DNA from: Streptomyces sp. NBC_00083
GTDB taxonomy: Bacteria; Actinomycetota; Actinomycetes; Streptomycetales; Streptomycetaceae
Reading direction: 5' to 3'
Assembly: GCF_026343295.1 (NCBI RefSeq)
Contig: NZ_JAPELY010000001.1
Location: 2,542,001-2,606,000 of the forward strand
Length of the DNA: 64,000 nt
Positions 16,547 through 24,667 of this stretch are shown here, piece after piece. Below the pieces are notes generated by a model. That model did no database searches. It was not told where the DNA came from and saw nothing but the letters and a program-made list of their open reading frames with translations. Both the position numbers and the translations under genes were made by a program. Within the stretch, counting starts at the first letter, position 1; each line of letters begins with the position of its first letter.

Positions 16547-16558
16547 GACAACGTTGTC
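16547..16558. promoter_or_regulatory. LacI-type operator GACAACGTTGTC
   Basis: This perfect 12-bp palindrome with central CG matches the half-site pattern of LacI/GalR operators. It lies in the 158-bp gap between the divergent lacI-type and ROK kinase genes. An outer pair CCCTGG (16542-16547) and CCAGGG (16563-16568) flanks it. The adjacent LacI protein is the obvious candidate binder. Confidence 0.7.
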
Positions 16559-16622
16559 ACATCCAGGGAGACTCTCATCTTGACCTGCTGTTACCCGTCT
16601 TCCGCCAGGAGATCCGTCCTCG

Positions 16623-17582
16623 ATGCACACCGACCTCGTCGCCGCGCTCGACATCGGCGGCACCAAGATCGCCGGAGCCCTGGTCGACGCCGACGGCCGG
16701 CTCCTCCTGCGCGCACAACGGCCGACTCCCGCCCATGAGGACGGCGACACGGTGATGCGCGCGGCCGAAGAGGTGCTCGCCGAACTGACCGGATCCGCCC
16801 TGTGGGACCGCACGAGCGCCGTCGGCATCGGCAGCGCGGGACCCGTGGACGCCTCGGCCGGCACGGTCAGCCCCGTCAACATCCCCGGCTGGCGCGGCTT
16901 CCCGCTGGTCGACCGCGTCCGCACGGCAACCGGCGGCCTCGACGTCGAACTCGTCGGCGACGGCGTCGCGATGACCGCCGCCGAGCACTGGCTCGGCGCG
17001 GCCCGCGGCTACGACAACGCCCTGTGCATGGTCGTGTCGACCGGCGTCGGAGGCGGCCTCGTTCTCGGCGGCAAACTTCACCCCGGCCCCACCGGGAACG
17101 CCGGCCACATCGGCCACATCAGCGTCGACCTCGACGGCGACCCCTGCCCGTGCGGGGCCCGCGGCTGCGTGGAACGGATCGCCAGCGGCCCCCACATCGC
17201 CCGCCGCGCCCTGGACCACGGCTGGCGCCCCGGCCCCGACGGCGACACCTCGGCCGCGGCCGTCGCCGCGGCCGCCCGCTCCGGTGACACGATCGCCATC
17301 GCCTCCTTCGAACGCGCCGCCCAGGCACTGGCCGCGGGAATCGCCGCGACCGCCACCCTCGTCGAGATCGAGATCGCCGTCATCGGCGGGGGAGTGGCCG
17401 GCGCGGGCGATGTCCTCTTCGCCCCCCTGCGCCGCGCCCTGCGCGACTACGCGACACTCTCCTTCGTCCAACGCCTCACCGTCGCACCGGCGTTGATGGG
17501 GACGGACGCGGGTCTGGTGGGAGCGGCGGCCGCGGCATCGGCCCGACGTGCGGACCGGGGGGCGGCGGCGTTGCTCAAGTAA
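16623..17582 (+). CDS. ROK family sugar kinase (glucokinase-like)
   Basis: This 319-residue ATP-dependent kinase probably phosphorylates an imported hexose or derivative. The phosphate loop DIGGTKIAG (10-18) is clear. The ROK zinc site is intact, with GHIGH (161-165) and CPCGARGC (175-182), and IGGGVAGAG closes the fold. An Asp in VGDGVAM (113) fits the catalytic base position. The ribosome site is CCAGGAG. It lies next to a LacI operator and 371 bp before a sugar ABC importer, so kinase and importer probably serve the same sugar. Confidence 0.88.
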   Translation: MHTDLVAALDIGGTKIAGALVDADGRLLLRAQRPTPAHEDGDTVMRAAEEVLAELTGSALWDRTSAVGIGSAGPVDASAGTVSPVNIPGWRGFPLVDRVRTATGGLDVELVGDGVAMTAAEHWLGAARGYDNALCMVVSTGVGGGLVLGGKLHPGPTGNAGHIGHISVDLDGDPCPCGARGCVERIASGPHIARRALDHGWRPGPDGDTSAAAVAAAARSGDTIAIASFERAAQALAAGIAATATLVEIEIAVIGGGVAGAGDVLFAPLRRALRDYATLSFVQRLTVAPALMGTDAGLVGAAAAASARRADRGAAALLK

Positions 17583-17953
17583 CGGCCGGCGCCCGGCAGT
17601 TGAGGACCGACACTTTCTGTCGTCCGTCAGCTGATGTGTGTCGACTGATGTCCGTCAGCCGTCAGCCGTCCGCCGCGAACCGTCAGCCGGGAGGCGTCGC
17701 TCGCTGACTCCCCGCCCCGGCCCCCGCCCCTCGCCAGCGCTCCGATCACTCCCTCCCGTCCATGCGGTTCGAGCTGTCGTCGGCCCGCCTCACCGTGACG
17801 AGCGTTTCCGGTAGGGCTTGTTGGAGTCTGTTGGAAGGGTGGCCGTAACGGTTGCTCGGTTTTGCGTCAAAACCCTTGACGGCACCCTGAGTTGGGGGTG
17901 TGATCCAAGCCTCGCGTTTGGTTGTGTTGGGTTGCACCCCGGAGGAGGGGGAC
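17583..17953. promoter_or_regulatory. Intergenic region with 17-bp operator before the sugar ABC operon
   Basis: This 371-bp gap has no gene with codon bias. The left part has several close copies of GTCAGC(C/T) between 17620 and 17710. At 17858-17874 a perfect inverted repeat, GGTTTTG-CGT-CAAAACC, stands out by its AT-rich arms, with TTGACG just after it (17876). It lies about 80 bp before the binding-protein start, as expected for the operator of the importer operon. It differs from the LacI palindrome upstream, so another regulator may bind. Confidence 0.55.
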
Positions 17954-19306
17954 ATGGCGCAGTCATCGTTCAACGGTCCTGTGGCGCCTCATGGCGTACC
18001 AGGACATCGGATGTCCCGGCGGAGTCTTCTGCGCGGTGCGGCGGTCGGCGCCGGCGCGGTCGCGCTGCCCTCACTGCTCACGGCGTGCGGAAGCGGACCC
18101 GGCGGTGACACCAAGACGGTCCGCCTCGGCTCCAACGCGTCGGACGCCGTGCCCAAGAAGGCGTTCGCCGACGCGTTCGCCGCGTACGGGAAGCAGTCCA
18201 AGGACGGCCGGTCCGTCAAGGTCAACACCGTTGACCACAACACCTTCCAGGAGAACATCAACCGCTACCTCCAGGGCAAGCCGGACGACGTCTTCATGTG
18301 GTTCGCGGGTTACCGCATGCAGTTCTTCGCCCAGAAGGGCCTGCTGTACGACATCAGCGACCTCTGGCAGGGCTTCCACGGGTTCTCCGACGCCTTGAAG
18401 GCGCAGTCCACGGGCGCCGACGGCAAGCAGTATTTCGTGCCGTACTACTACTATCCGTGGGCGGTCTTCCACCGCGCGAGCCTCTTCCAGGAGCACGGCT
18501 ACACCGCGCCCAGGACCTTCGACCAGTTCGTCGACCTCGCCCAGCAGATGCGCAAGGACAAACTCGACCCCATCGCGCTCGGCGAGAAGGACGGCTGGCC
18601 CGCGATGGGCACCTTCGACTACCTCAACATGCGGACCAATGGGTACGAGTTCCACAAGAGCCTGATGGCCGGCAAGGAGGCGTGGACCGACAAGCGGGTC
18701 AAGGACGTCTTCGACAACTGGCGCAGGATCCTGCCGTACTGCCAGCAGGGCGCCAACGGCCGCACCTGGCAGGAGGCCGCGCAGAGCCTCCAGAAGAAGC
18801 AGTCCGGCCTGACCGTGCTCGGGCTGGCGCACGTCGGGCAGCAGTTCCCCGCCTCCGACCAGGGCGACATCGCGTTCTTCCCGTTCCCGGAGATGGACCC
18901 GCAGTACGGGCAGGACGCCGTCGAGGCGCCCATCGACGGCTTCCTGCTCGCCAAGAACGCCAAGGAGCTGAAGAACAAGCAGTCCATGGCGAGCGCCAAG
19001 GACCTGCTCGGCTGGCTCGCCACCCCGGCGGCGGAGGACGCCTACCTCGCGGGCGACCCCAACAACATCGCCGTCAACAGCGGCGCGGACACCTCGAAGT
19101 ACACCCCGCTGCAGAAGAAGGCGGTCGAACTCGTCTCCGGGGCCAAGCAGATCTCCCAGTTCATGGACCGCGACACCCGCCCCGACTTCGCGTCCACCGT
19201 GATGATCCCGGCGATCCAGCGGTTCATCGGCAACCCGAACGACGTGGACGGCCTCGTCAACGACATCGAACGCCAGAAGAAGACCATCTTCGCCTCCGAA
19301 GGCTGA
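17954..19306 (+). CDS. Sugar ABC transporter substrate-binding lipoprotein (Tat-exported)
   Basis: This 450-residue extracellular binding protein belongs to the carbohydrate-uptake (CUT1-type) family. The N-terminus shows a twin-arginine motif SRRSLLRG (21-28) and a lipobox LTAC with Cys45, so it should be a Tat-exported lipoprotein. The mature part has the typical fold pattern (VKVNTVDHNTFQENINRYLQGKPDDVFMWFAGYRMQFFAQKG). GGAGGAGG at 17941 precedes the ATG at 17954; an earlier ATG at 17900 lacks a ribosome site. It is the first gene of an importer operon with two permeases. No ATPase gene is present, so a shared MsiK-like ATPase is likely. Confidence 0.9.
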   Translation: MAQSSFNGPVAPHGVPGHRMSRRSLLRGAAVGAGAVALPSLLTACGSGPGGDTKTVRLGSNASDAVPKKAFADAFAAYGKQSKDGRSVKVNTVDHNTFQENINRYLQGKPDDVFMWFAGYRMQFFAQKGLLYDISDLWQGFHGFSDALKAQSTGADGKQYFVPYYYYPWAVFHRASLFQEHGYTAPRTFDQFVDLAQQMRKDKLDPIALGEKDGWPAMGTFDYLNMRTNGYEFHKSLMAGKEAWTDKRVKDVFDNWRRILPYCQQGANGRTWQEAAQSLQKKQSGLTVLGLAHVGQQFPASDQGDIAFFPFPEMDPQYGQDAVEAPIDGFLLAKNAKELKNKQSMASAKDLLGWLATPAAEDAYLAGDPNNIAVNSGADTSKYTPLQKKAVELVSGAKQISQFMDRDTRPDFASTVMIPAIQRFIGNPNDVDGLVNDIERQKKTIFASEG

Positions 19307-19384
19307 CGGCGGCCGACGACGGCCGCCGAAGACCCAAGGAACCTCCAACCGACCTGCTCCCGCTTCGACTTGGAGTACTCAGCC

Positions 19385-20299
19385 GTGGCGCTCACCACCG
19401 CGCGGCGTGCGGGGCGGCGGGGCAACGGGCGGTTCACCGCCCGCGACCTCGTCGTCCTCGGCCTGCTGCTTGGCCTGCCCGTCCTGCTCGACCTCGCCAT
19501 CGTGTGGGGACCCACCCTGGCCTCCGTCGTCCTGTCCTTCACCAGCTGGGACGGCGTCGGCTCCATCAAGTGGGTCGGCACGCAGAACTACGCCAACCTC
19601 TTCACCAACTACCCGCCGTTCTGGCCGGCCGTCCGCCACAACCTCATGTGGCTGGGCGTGCTCGGCTTCGTGGCGACGCCGTTCGGGCTGCTGCTCGCCG
19701 TCCTCATCGACCGCGGCGTCCGGTTCAGCCGCTTCTACCAGTCGACGCTGTACATGCCGGTGGTCCTCTCCCTCGCCGTCGTCGGGTTCATCGCCCAGCT
19801 CGTCTTCTCCCGCGACCAAGGGGCGCTCAACGCCCTCGTCGGCGCCCGCGCCAACCCCACCGACTGGCTCGGCGACCCCGACCTCAACATCTGGATGATC
19901 CTGCTGGCCGCGGCCTGGCGGCACACCGGCTATGTGATGATCCTCTACCTCGCGGGCCTCAAGGCCGTCGATCCCTCCCTCAAGGAGGCCGCGGCCATCG
20001 ACGGCGCGAGCGAGCGCCAGACCTTCTTCCGGGTCGTGTTCCCGACACTGCGGCCCGTCAACGTCATCGTCGGCGTCATCACGGTCATCGAGTCGCTGCG
20101 CGCGTTCGACATCGTGTACGCCGTCAACCACGGGCGCAACGGCCTCGAAGTGCTCTCCGTGCTCGTCACCGACAACATCATCGGCGAGGCCAGCCGCATC
20201 GGCTTCGGCTCGGCGATCGCCGTGGTGCTGCTGACCGTCTCCCTCGGGTTCGTCCTCACCTACCTGGTCCAGGAGATCCGAGGGGAGAAGAACCGGTGA
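19385..20299 (+). CDS. Sugar ABC transporter permease (MalF-like)
   Basis: This 304-residue inner-membrane protein has six predicted membrane segments. The EAA loop that docks with the ATPase is KAVDPSLKEAAAIDGASERQTFFRVVFPTLRP. The opening pattern (ARDLVVLGLLLGLPVLLDLAIVWGPTLASVVLSFTSWDG) is typical of MalF-type permeases. I chose GTG at 19385, with GGAG 9 nt before it; the TTG at 19370 has no ribosome site. Its stop overlaps the start of the second permease (GTGA). Confidence 0.88.
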   Translation: MALTTARRAGRRGNGRFTARDLVVLGLLLGLPVLLDLAIVWGPTLASVVLSFTSWDGVGSIKWVGTQNYANLFTNYPPFWPAVRHNLMWLGVLGFVATPFGLLLAVLIDRGVRFSRFYQSTLYMPVVLSLAVVGFIAQLVFSRDQGALNALVGARANPTDWLGDPDLNIWMILLAAAWRHTGYVMILYLAGLKAVDPSLKEAAAIDGASERQTFFRVVFPTLRPVNVIVGVITVIESLRAFDIVYAVNHGRNGLEVLSVLVTDNIIGEASRIGFGSAIAVVLLTVSLGFVLTYLVQEIRGEKNR

Positions 20300-21222
20300 C
20301 CACCGACACCGCGCCCGCGCCCGCCGTCACGGCACCGCCGAACGCGCCCGCCGCCCGGGGACGCCGCCGGGTGCGACCGGGCCGCCTCGGGGTGCACGCC
20401 TTCCTGATGACGGTCTCGCTCGCCTTCCTCGCGCCGCTGCTGCTCGCGGTCTACGCGTCGCTGCGCCCCTACGACGAGACCTCGCGCTACGGCTACTTCT
20501 CCCTTCCCAAGCACCTCTCCTTCGCCTACTACCGGCAGGCGTTCAGCGACTCGGGCATGACGAAGTACTTCGTCAACACCCTGATCATCGCGGTGCCCGG
20601 CGTGGTCGTCGTGCTGTTCCTCGCCTCGTTCGTCGCCTTCGCCGTCTCGCGGCTGCGCCTGCGCGGCGCGATGGTCCTGCTGATGCTGTTCACGGCGGGC
20701 AACCTGCTGCCCCAGCAGGTGATCGTGACGCCGCTGTACGTCGTGTTCAACCGCATCCCGCTGCCGTACTGGATGTCCGACTCGCTGACGATGTTCGACT
20801 CGTACTGGGCCGTCATCGCCGTGCAGGTCGGCTTCCAGCTCGGCTTCTGCGTCTTCGTGCTCGCCAACTTCATGCGCACCCTGCCGCTGGAGATCCTGGA
20901 GGCGGCGATCGTCGACGGCGCGGGGGTGTGGACGCAGTACTGGCGCATCACCCTGCCGCTGTGCCGGCCCGCTCTCGCGGCGCTCGCCACGCTCCAGTTC
21001 ACCTGGATGTACAACGACTTCCTGTGGGCCCTCGTCTTCATGTCCGACGGCGACAAGCTGCCCATCACCTCGGCCCTGAACAACCTGCGCGGCCAGTTCT
21101 TCACCGACTACAACCTGCTGGCGGCCGGCTCGGTGATCGTCGCGCTCCCCACCCTGATCGTCTTCCTGCTGCTGCAACGGCACTTCATCGCGGGCCTGAC
21201 CCTCGGGTCGAGCAAGGGGTGA
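20296..21222 (+). CDS. Sugar ABC transporter permease (MalG-like)
   Basis: This 308-residue membrane protein has six predicted segments and a longer charged N-terminus, typical of MalG-type partners. The EAA loop is LPLEILEAAIVDGAGVWTQYWRITLPLCRPALAALA, and the end LLQRHFIAGLTLGSSKG is a common CUT1 terminus. GTG at 20296 overlaps the previous stop, so the two permeases are translated in a coupled way. It completes the importer without an ATPase gene, consistent with the Streptomyces habit of sharing one ATPase among sugar importers. Confidence 0.88.
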   Translation: MTTDTAPAPAVTAPPNAPAARGRRRVRPGRLGVHAFLMTVSLAFLAPLLLAVYASLRPYDETSRYGYFSLPKHLSFAYYRQAFSDSGMTKYFVNTLIIAVPGVVVVLFLASFVAFAVSRLRLRGAMVLLMLFTAGNLLPQQVIVTPLYVVFNRIPLPYWMSDSLTMFDSYWAVIAVQVGFQLGFCVFVLANFMRTLPLEILEAAIVDGAGVWTQYWRITLPLCRPALAALATLQFTWMYNDFLWALVFMSDGDKLPITSALNNLRGQFFTDYNLLAAGSVIVALPTLIVFLLLQRHFIAGLTLGSSKG

Positions 21223-21497
21223 CGCCGCCGCCTACGCCGCCGCCCACGTCACCGCCCCGCACGCCGTCGCCTGGCCGCCGGGGATGATGGGCGGTCGGCT
21301 CCAACGCGCCTGCAGTCACCGCCCGTTGGGCGCGCGAGCCGGACTCGTACCCCGCGCGACCAGGCATCCGGCCCGGCTCGAGCGGTGATCGAGCGTGCCT
21401 CGAGGTGAGCGCCCCAAGGTCTGCGGCCTCAAGCAGATGCGCCGCCTGGCGCGGCCCGCCGTCGACGGGCCGCGCCGGCCCCACCCCGGAGGCCGCC

Positions 21498-21770
21498 ATG
21501 ACCGTCGAACTGCACGTCGCCACCGCTCTCCTGCACGACTTCGACACGGCACACAACCCGCTCCCCGGCCGCGAGACCGGCCGCCGCCAGAGCCCGGTGA
21601 ACCCGGCCGTCACCATCGTCGACCTGGAGACACCGGACGCACCCGAGGGCGCCGCCCTCATCGACCCCATCTTCCGGCGCACGGGCTTCCGAGAGGTCCG
21701 CATCACCGAGATCCGCTGGTACGACAGGGACGGCTACTTCATCGCCCCCAGCATCCCTCTGGCCGCCTGA
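21498..21770 (+). CDS. Conserved-looking hypothetical protein, 90 aa
   Basis: This 90-residue soluble protein has a good ribosome site (GGAGG at 21488-21492) and strong third-position G/C bias. It looks like a small alpha/beta protein (VTIVDLETPDAPEGAALIDPIFRRTGFREVRITEIRWYDRDGYFI). I do not recognise a family. It lies 297 bp before the RNA ligase gene on the same strand. The intervening sequence has no gene, only G-rich stretches, so a functional link is uncertain. Confidence 0.6.
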   Translation: MTVELHVATALLHDFDTAHNPLPGRETGRRQSPVNPAVTIVDLETPDAPEGAALIDPIFRRTGFREVRITEIRWYDRDGYFIAPSIPLAA

Positions 21771-22067
21771 CCACCCGGCCCGGTGGGGCGCCACAGAGTC
21801 GTCGTCGCCTGTGGGGTCGGCGCACATGGGCCCGGCCCGCAGGGGTGTGGAGCACGTGGGTCCGGCGTACGGGGGGTGGTCATGGCAGGTGTTCTCTCCA
21901 CTCGTCGGCCGGCGGTTTCGGCCCGGCCGGGAGGGCAGACCGTATCCGTGGTCCGGGGCCGTCGGCCACGGGTTATCCGGTGCGGCAGGACGCGACGGTA
22001 AATGGCTCGCGGCCCGCCGCCGTGGCGGTCACGCTGCTGGTGACAGCACTCTTCCCAGGAGCACCCC

Positions 22068-23273
22068 GTGACCGACCTCGGCCTTCTCGTCCCGCCCGCC
22101 GGCCTCGCCGCCGCCATCGACGCCGGGCACGTCGTCCGCAAGACGCACCCCGAACTCCCGCTCTCGCTCTACTCGTACAGCAGGACGTGCCAGTACGAGC
22201 AGGCGTGGAACGAGGTCACCACGCGCTGCCGCGGGCTGGTCGCCGACGACACGACCGGGGCCGTGGTCGCGCACTGCCTGCCCAAGTTCTTCAACGTCGC
22301 CGAGCACACCCTGGGCCGCCCCTACGCCCCGCCGCTGCCCGACGAGCCGTTCGAGGTGTACGACAAGGTCGACGGATCGCTCGGCATCGTCTTCCACTAC
22401 GCGGGCCGCTGGCGGGCAGCCTCCCGCGGGTCGTTCACCTCCGAGCAGGCCGCCTGGGCCACCGCATGGCTCGACGGCCGCGACACGACGACGCTGCGGC
22501 CCGGCGTCACCTACCTCGCGGAGATCCTCTACCCCGAGAACCGCATCGTCGTCGACTACGGCGGCCGCCGCGACCTGGTGCTGCTCGCCGCGTACGACGC
22601 GACGGGCGCGGAGACGGAACTGTCGCGGGCCGCCGCCGACTGGGCGCCGGTCGGCTCGGTCGCGCGGACGTGGCCGGCCCTGCCGCTCGCCGAACTCCTG
22701 GAACGCACCGCGGCGGGCGAGCACGCCGACGGCCGTGCGGCACGGGGAACGGACGGCGAGGGCTACGTCATCCGGTACGCCTCGGGACTGCGGGTCAAGG
22801 CCAAGATCAGCGAGTACGTGCGGCTGCACCAGGTGGTCACGGGCATCACCGAACGGGACATCTGGCGCTACCTCGGCATCCGCCGGTTCGCCGGCGAGGA
22901 CCCCGGTCGGATCGCCCAGGCCGTCGGCTGCGGCCCCGGCGAGATCGCCGAACTCACCGCGGACGGCGCCGACCCGCTGGACGTTATGCTGCAGCGGGTC
23001 CCCGACGAGTTCGACGCGTGGGTGCGGGGCGTGACGGCTCGCCTCGACGCACGGGCGGCCGCACTGGCCGCTCTCGCCGCACGGCGGTTCGCCGAGATCG
23101 AGCACCTCGCCAAGGACCGCGGCGCGTTCGCCCGCGCCGCCCGCGAAATACCCGAACGCGCGGCCCGCGCGGCCGTGTTCCACCTGCTCGACGGCCGAGG
23201 CATCGACCTGATGATCTGGCGGGCCGTCAAACCGGCCGCCGCCAACCCGTTCACCGACGACGAGGAAAGCTGA
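22068..23273 (+). CDS. T4 Rnl1-like RNA ligase (nucleotidyltransferase)
   Basis: This 401-residue protein has all the signature motifs of ATP-dependent RNA ligases. Motif I is KVDGS with the AMP-accepting Lys100. An upstream basic CRGLV (54-58) corresponds to the arginine conserved in Rnl1, and RGSFTS (120-125) follows. Motif III is around TYLAEILYPENRIVVDY (148-164), motif IV is EGYVIR (231-236), and motif V is VKAK (243-246). T4 Rnl1 has 374 residues. It should seal 5'-phosphate/3'-OH RNA ends. The next gene, 7 bp downstream, is a Pnkp-like end-healing enzyme, matching the T4 tRNA-repair pair. GTG at 22068 follows AGGAG. Confidence 0.88.
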   Translation: MTDLGLLVPPAGLAAAIDAGHVVRKTHPELPLSLYSYSRTCQYEQAWNEVTTRCRGLVADDTTGAVVAHCLPKFFNVAEHTLGRPYAPPLPDEPFEVYDKVDGSLGIVFHYAGRWRAASRGSFTSEQAAWATAWLDGRDTTTLRPGVTYLAEILYPENRIVVDYGGRRDLVLLAAYDATGAETELSRAAADWAPVGSVARTWPALPLAELLERTAAGEHADGRAARGTDGEGYVIRYASGLRVKAKISEYVRLHQVVTGITERDIWRYLGIRRFAGEDPGRIAQAVGCGPGEIAELTADGADPLDVMLQRVPDEFDAWVRGVTARLDARAAALAALAARRFAEIEHLAKDRGAFARAAREIPERAARAAVFHLLDGRGIDLMIWRAVKPAAANPFTDDEES

Positions 23274-23280
23274 ACCCCCG

Positions 23281-24204
23281 ATGCCCACCGTGCACGTCAT
23301 GACCGGACTCCCCGCCTCCGGAAAGACCACCGCCGCCCGCAAGCTCGTCGAGGACTCCGACGGCCGGTGCCGCCGCGTCAACCTCGACGACCTGCGTGCC
23401 ATGTTCGACCCCGCGGGCGCCGGGCGCGAGCGGTCGGGCACCGCCGAGCAGAGTGTCCTCGCGGTCCAGGACAGTGCGGTGCGGGCGACCATCGCCGCGG
23501 GGTTCGACGTGGTCGTCGACAACACCCATCTGACTCCGCACATCCCCAAGCGCCTCAAGGCCGCCGTCGCGGGCCGGGCGCGGTTCGTCTTGCACGACTT
23601 CACCGGCGTGCCGGTAGAGGAGTGCCTGCGCCGTGACGCGGCCCGCGCGGAGCCGGTCGGCGAGGACGTCATCCGGCTGCTCGCGGACCGGCACGCCAAG
23701 GCGGTGCGGGGCGGCTGGCGGCTCACCGACGCGTGGCTCAACGACAGCGTCGTCCTCGCCGAGACCGAGCCCTACGCCCCGGACGTGTCCCTGCCGAGCG
23801 CCGTGATGTGCGACATCGACGGCACGCTCGCCCTGCGCCGCGGCCGCAGCCCGTACGACTTCACCCGCTGCGAACAGGACGGTCTCAACGGCTCGGTGCG
23901 CGACGCCCTGGTCGGGTTCCGGCAGGCGCACGGCGACACGATCGTGCTGCTGTCGGGGCGCGGCGAGGAGTACCGGCCGCAGACCGAGGCCTGGCTCGCC
24001 GCACACGACGTGCCGTACGACGAGCTGTGGATGCGGCCGGCCGGTGACGGGCGGCGCGACGACGTGGTGAAGGCCGAGCTCTTCGACGCGCACGTGCGCC
24101 ACCGGTTCCGGGTGCGGGTCAGCCTCGACGACCGGGACCGCGTCGTCGCCGTGTGGCGCGCCATCGGCCTGCCCACCTGGCAGGTCGATTACGGCGACTT
24201 CTGA
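23281..24204 (+). CDS. T4 Pnkp-like polynucleotide kinase/phosphatase
   Basis: This 307-residue bifunctional RNA end-healing enzyme is close to the 301 residues of phage T4 Pnkp. The N-terminal kinase domain has Walker A GLPASGKTT (9-17), NLDDLR (34-39, matching the T4 Asp35/Arg38 pair) and VVDNTHL (78-84). The C-terminal HAD phosphatase domain has CDIDGT (177-182, both catalytic Asp), LLSGRGEE (223-230) and SLDDRDRVV (281-289). It should phosphorylate 5'-OH ends and remove 3' or cyclic phosphates, preparing ends for the ligase gene 7 bp upstream. The two form an operon. Confidence 0.88.
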   Translation: MPTVHVMTGLPASGKTTAARKLVEDSDGRCRRVNLDDLRAMFDPAGAGRERSGTAEQSVLAVQDSAVRATIAAGFDVVVDNTHLTPHIPKRLKAAVAGRARFVLHDFTGVPVEECLRRDAARAEPVGEDVIRLLADRHAKAVRGGWRLTDAWLNDSVVLAETEPYAPDVSLPSAVMCDIDGTLALRRGRSPYDFTRCEQDGLNGSVRDALVGFRQAHGDTIVLLSGRGEEYRPQTEAWLAAHDVPYDELWMRPAGDGRRDDVVKAELFDAHVRHRFRVRVSLDDRDRVVAVWRAIGLPTWQVDYGDF

Positions 24205-24249
24205 GCGGGGGAGCGAGGCGGCCGCGGCGCGCGGGCCGGGCGGGCGGTG

Positions 24250-24426
24250 TCAGACGACCCGGTCCGGCACGGTGTGGGTGACGACGACGAGGAAGGCGTC
24301 GCTCTCCAGGTCCATCACGACCTCCGCCGCGAGCCCCTCGTTCCTGCGCTCGTGCGCGAACGCCTCCGCGGGCCAGTGGCCGCGCGGATCTCCGGCGGGA
24401 AAGCGTTCCAGTACCGTACGACCCAT
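24250..24426 (-). CDS. Small conserved-looking hypothetical protein, 58 aa
   Basis: This short soluble frame starts at ATG 24426 and reads MGRTVLERFPAGDPRG, then WPAEAFAHERRNEGL, and ends in a strand-rich segment (MDLESDAFLVVVTHTVPDRVV). Codon bias is good, and GGGGG lies about 12 nt upstream. Its pattern looks like a genuine small Streptomyces protein, but I cannot name a family or function. It is convergent with the Pnkp-like gene and divergent from the AAA-NUDIX gene. Confidence 0.55.
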   Translation of the reverse strand: MGRTVLERFPAGDPRGHWPAEAFAHERRNEGLAAEVVMDLESDAFLVVVTHTVPDRVV

Positions 24427-24667
24427 TTCGTCGCACCCCCTTGTTCTCTCTTCGGGCACCCGCACAACGACGCTCACGCCGTCGGCGTTACGGCCCCCCG
24501 TGGCCGGTGCTCGCAGACAAGGACGCGGTGGGGCGCCCGTCGGTGGCACCCGGCAGGCAACAGCCCGGCCACAGTTGTGATGTGACCGAGGAGGGCCCGA
24601 GCCACGGCTGCGTTTCCGTGGCAGGGTGTTGCGGGCAGTCCACTGGGGGCTACGAAGAGGGGGAACC

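Noticed and set aside
17620..17710. Short GTCAGC repeats as an origin-like iteron array
   Set aside because: The copies are irregular in spacing and orientation, and no replication gene or DnaA-box cluster is nearby.
18298..20295. Long open frame joined to the second sugar permease
   Set aside because: It is an Arg/Ala-rich shadow of the binding-protein and first-permease genes. The permease begins at the GTG that overlaps the previous stop.
21395..23302. 635-residue open frame over the RNA ligase gene
   Set aside because: Low-complexity Arg/Pro/Gly translation with no motifs. The ligase motifs are all in the overlapping frame starting at 22068.
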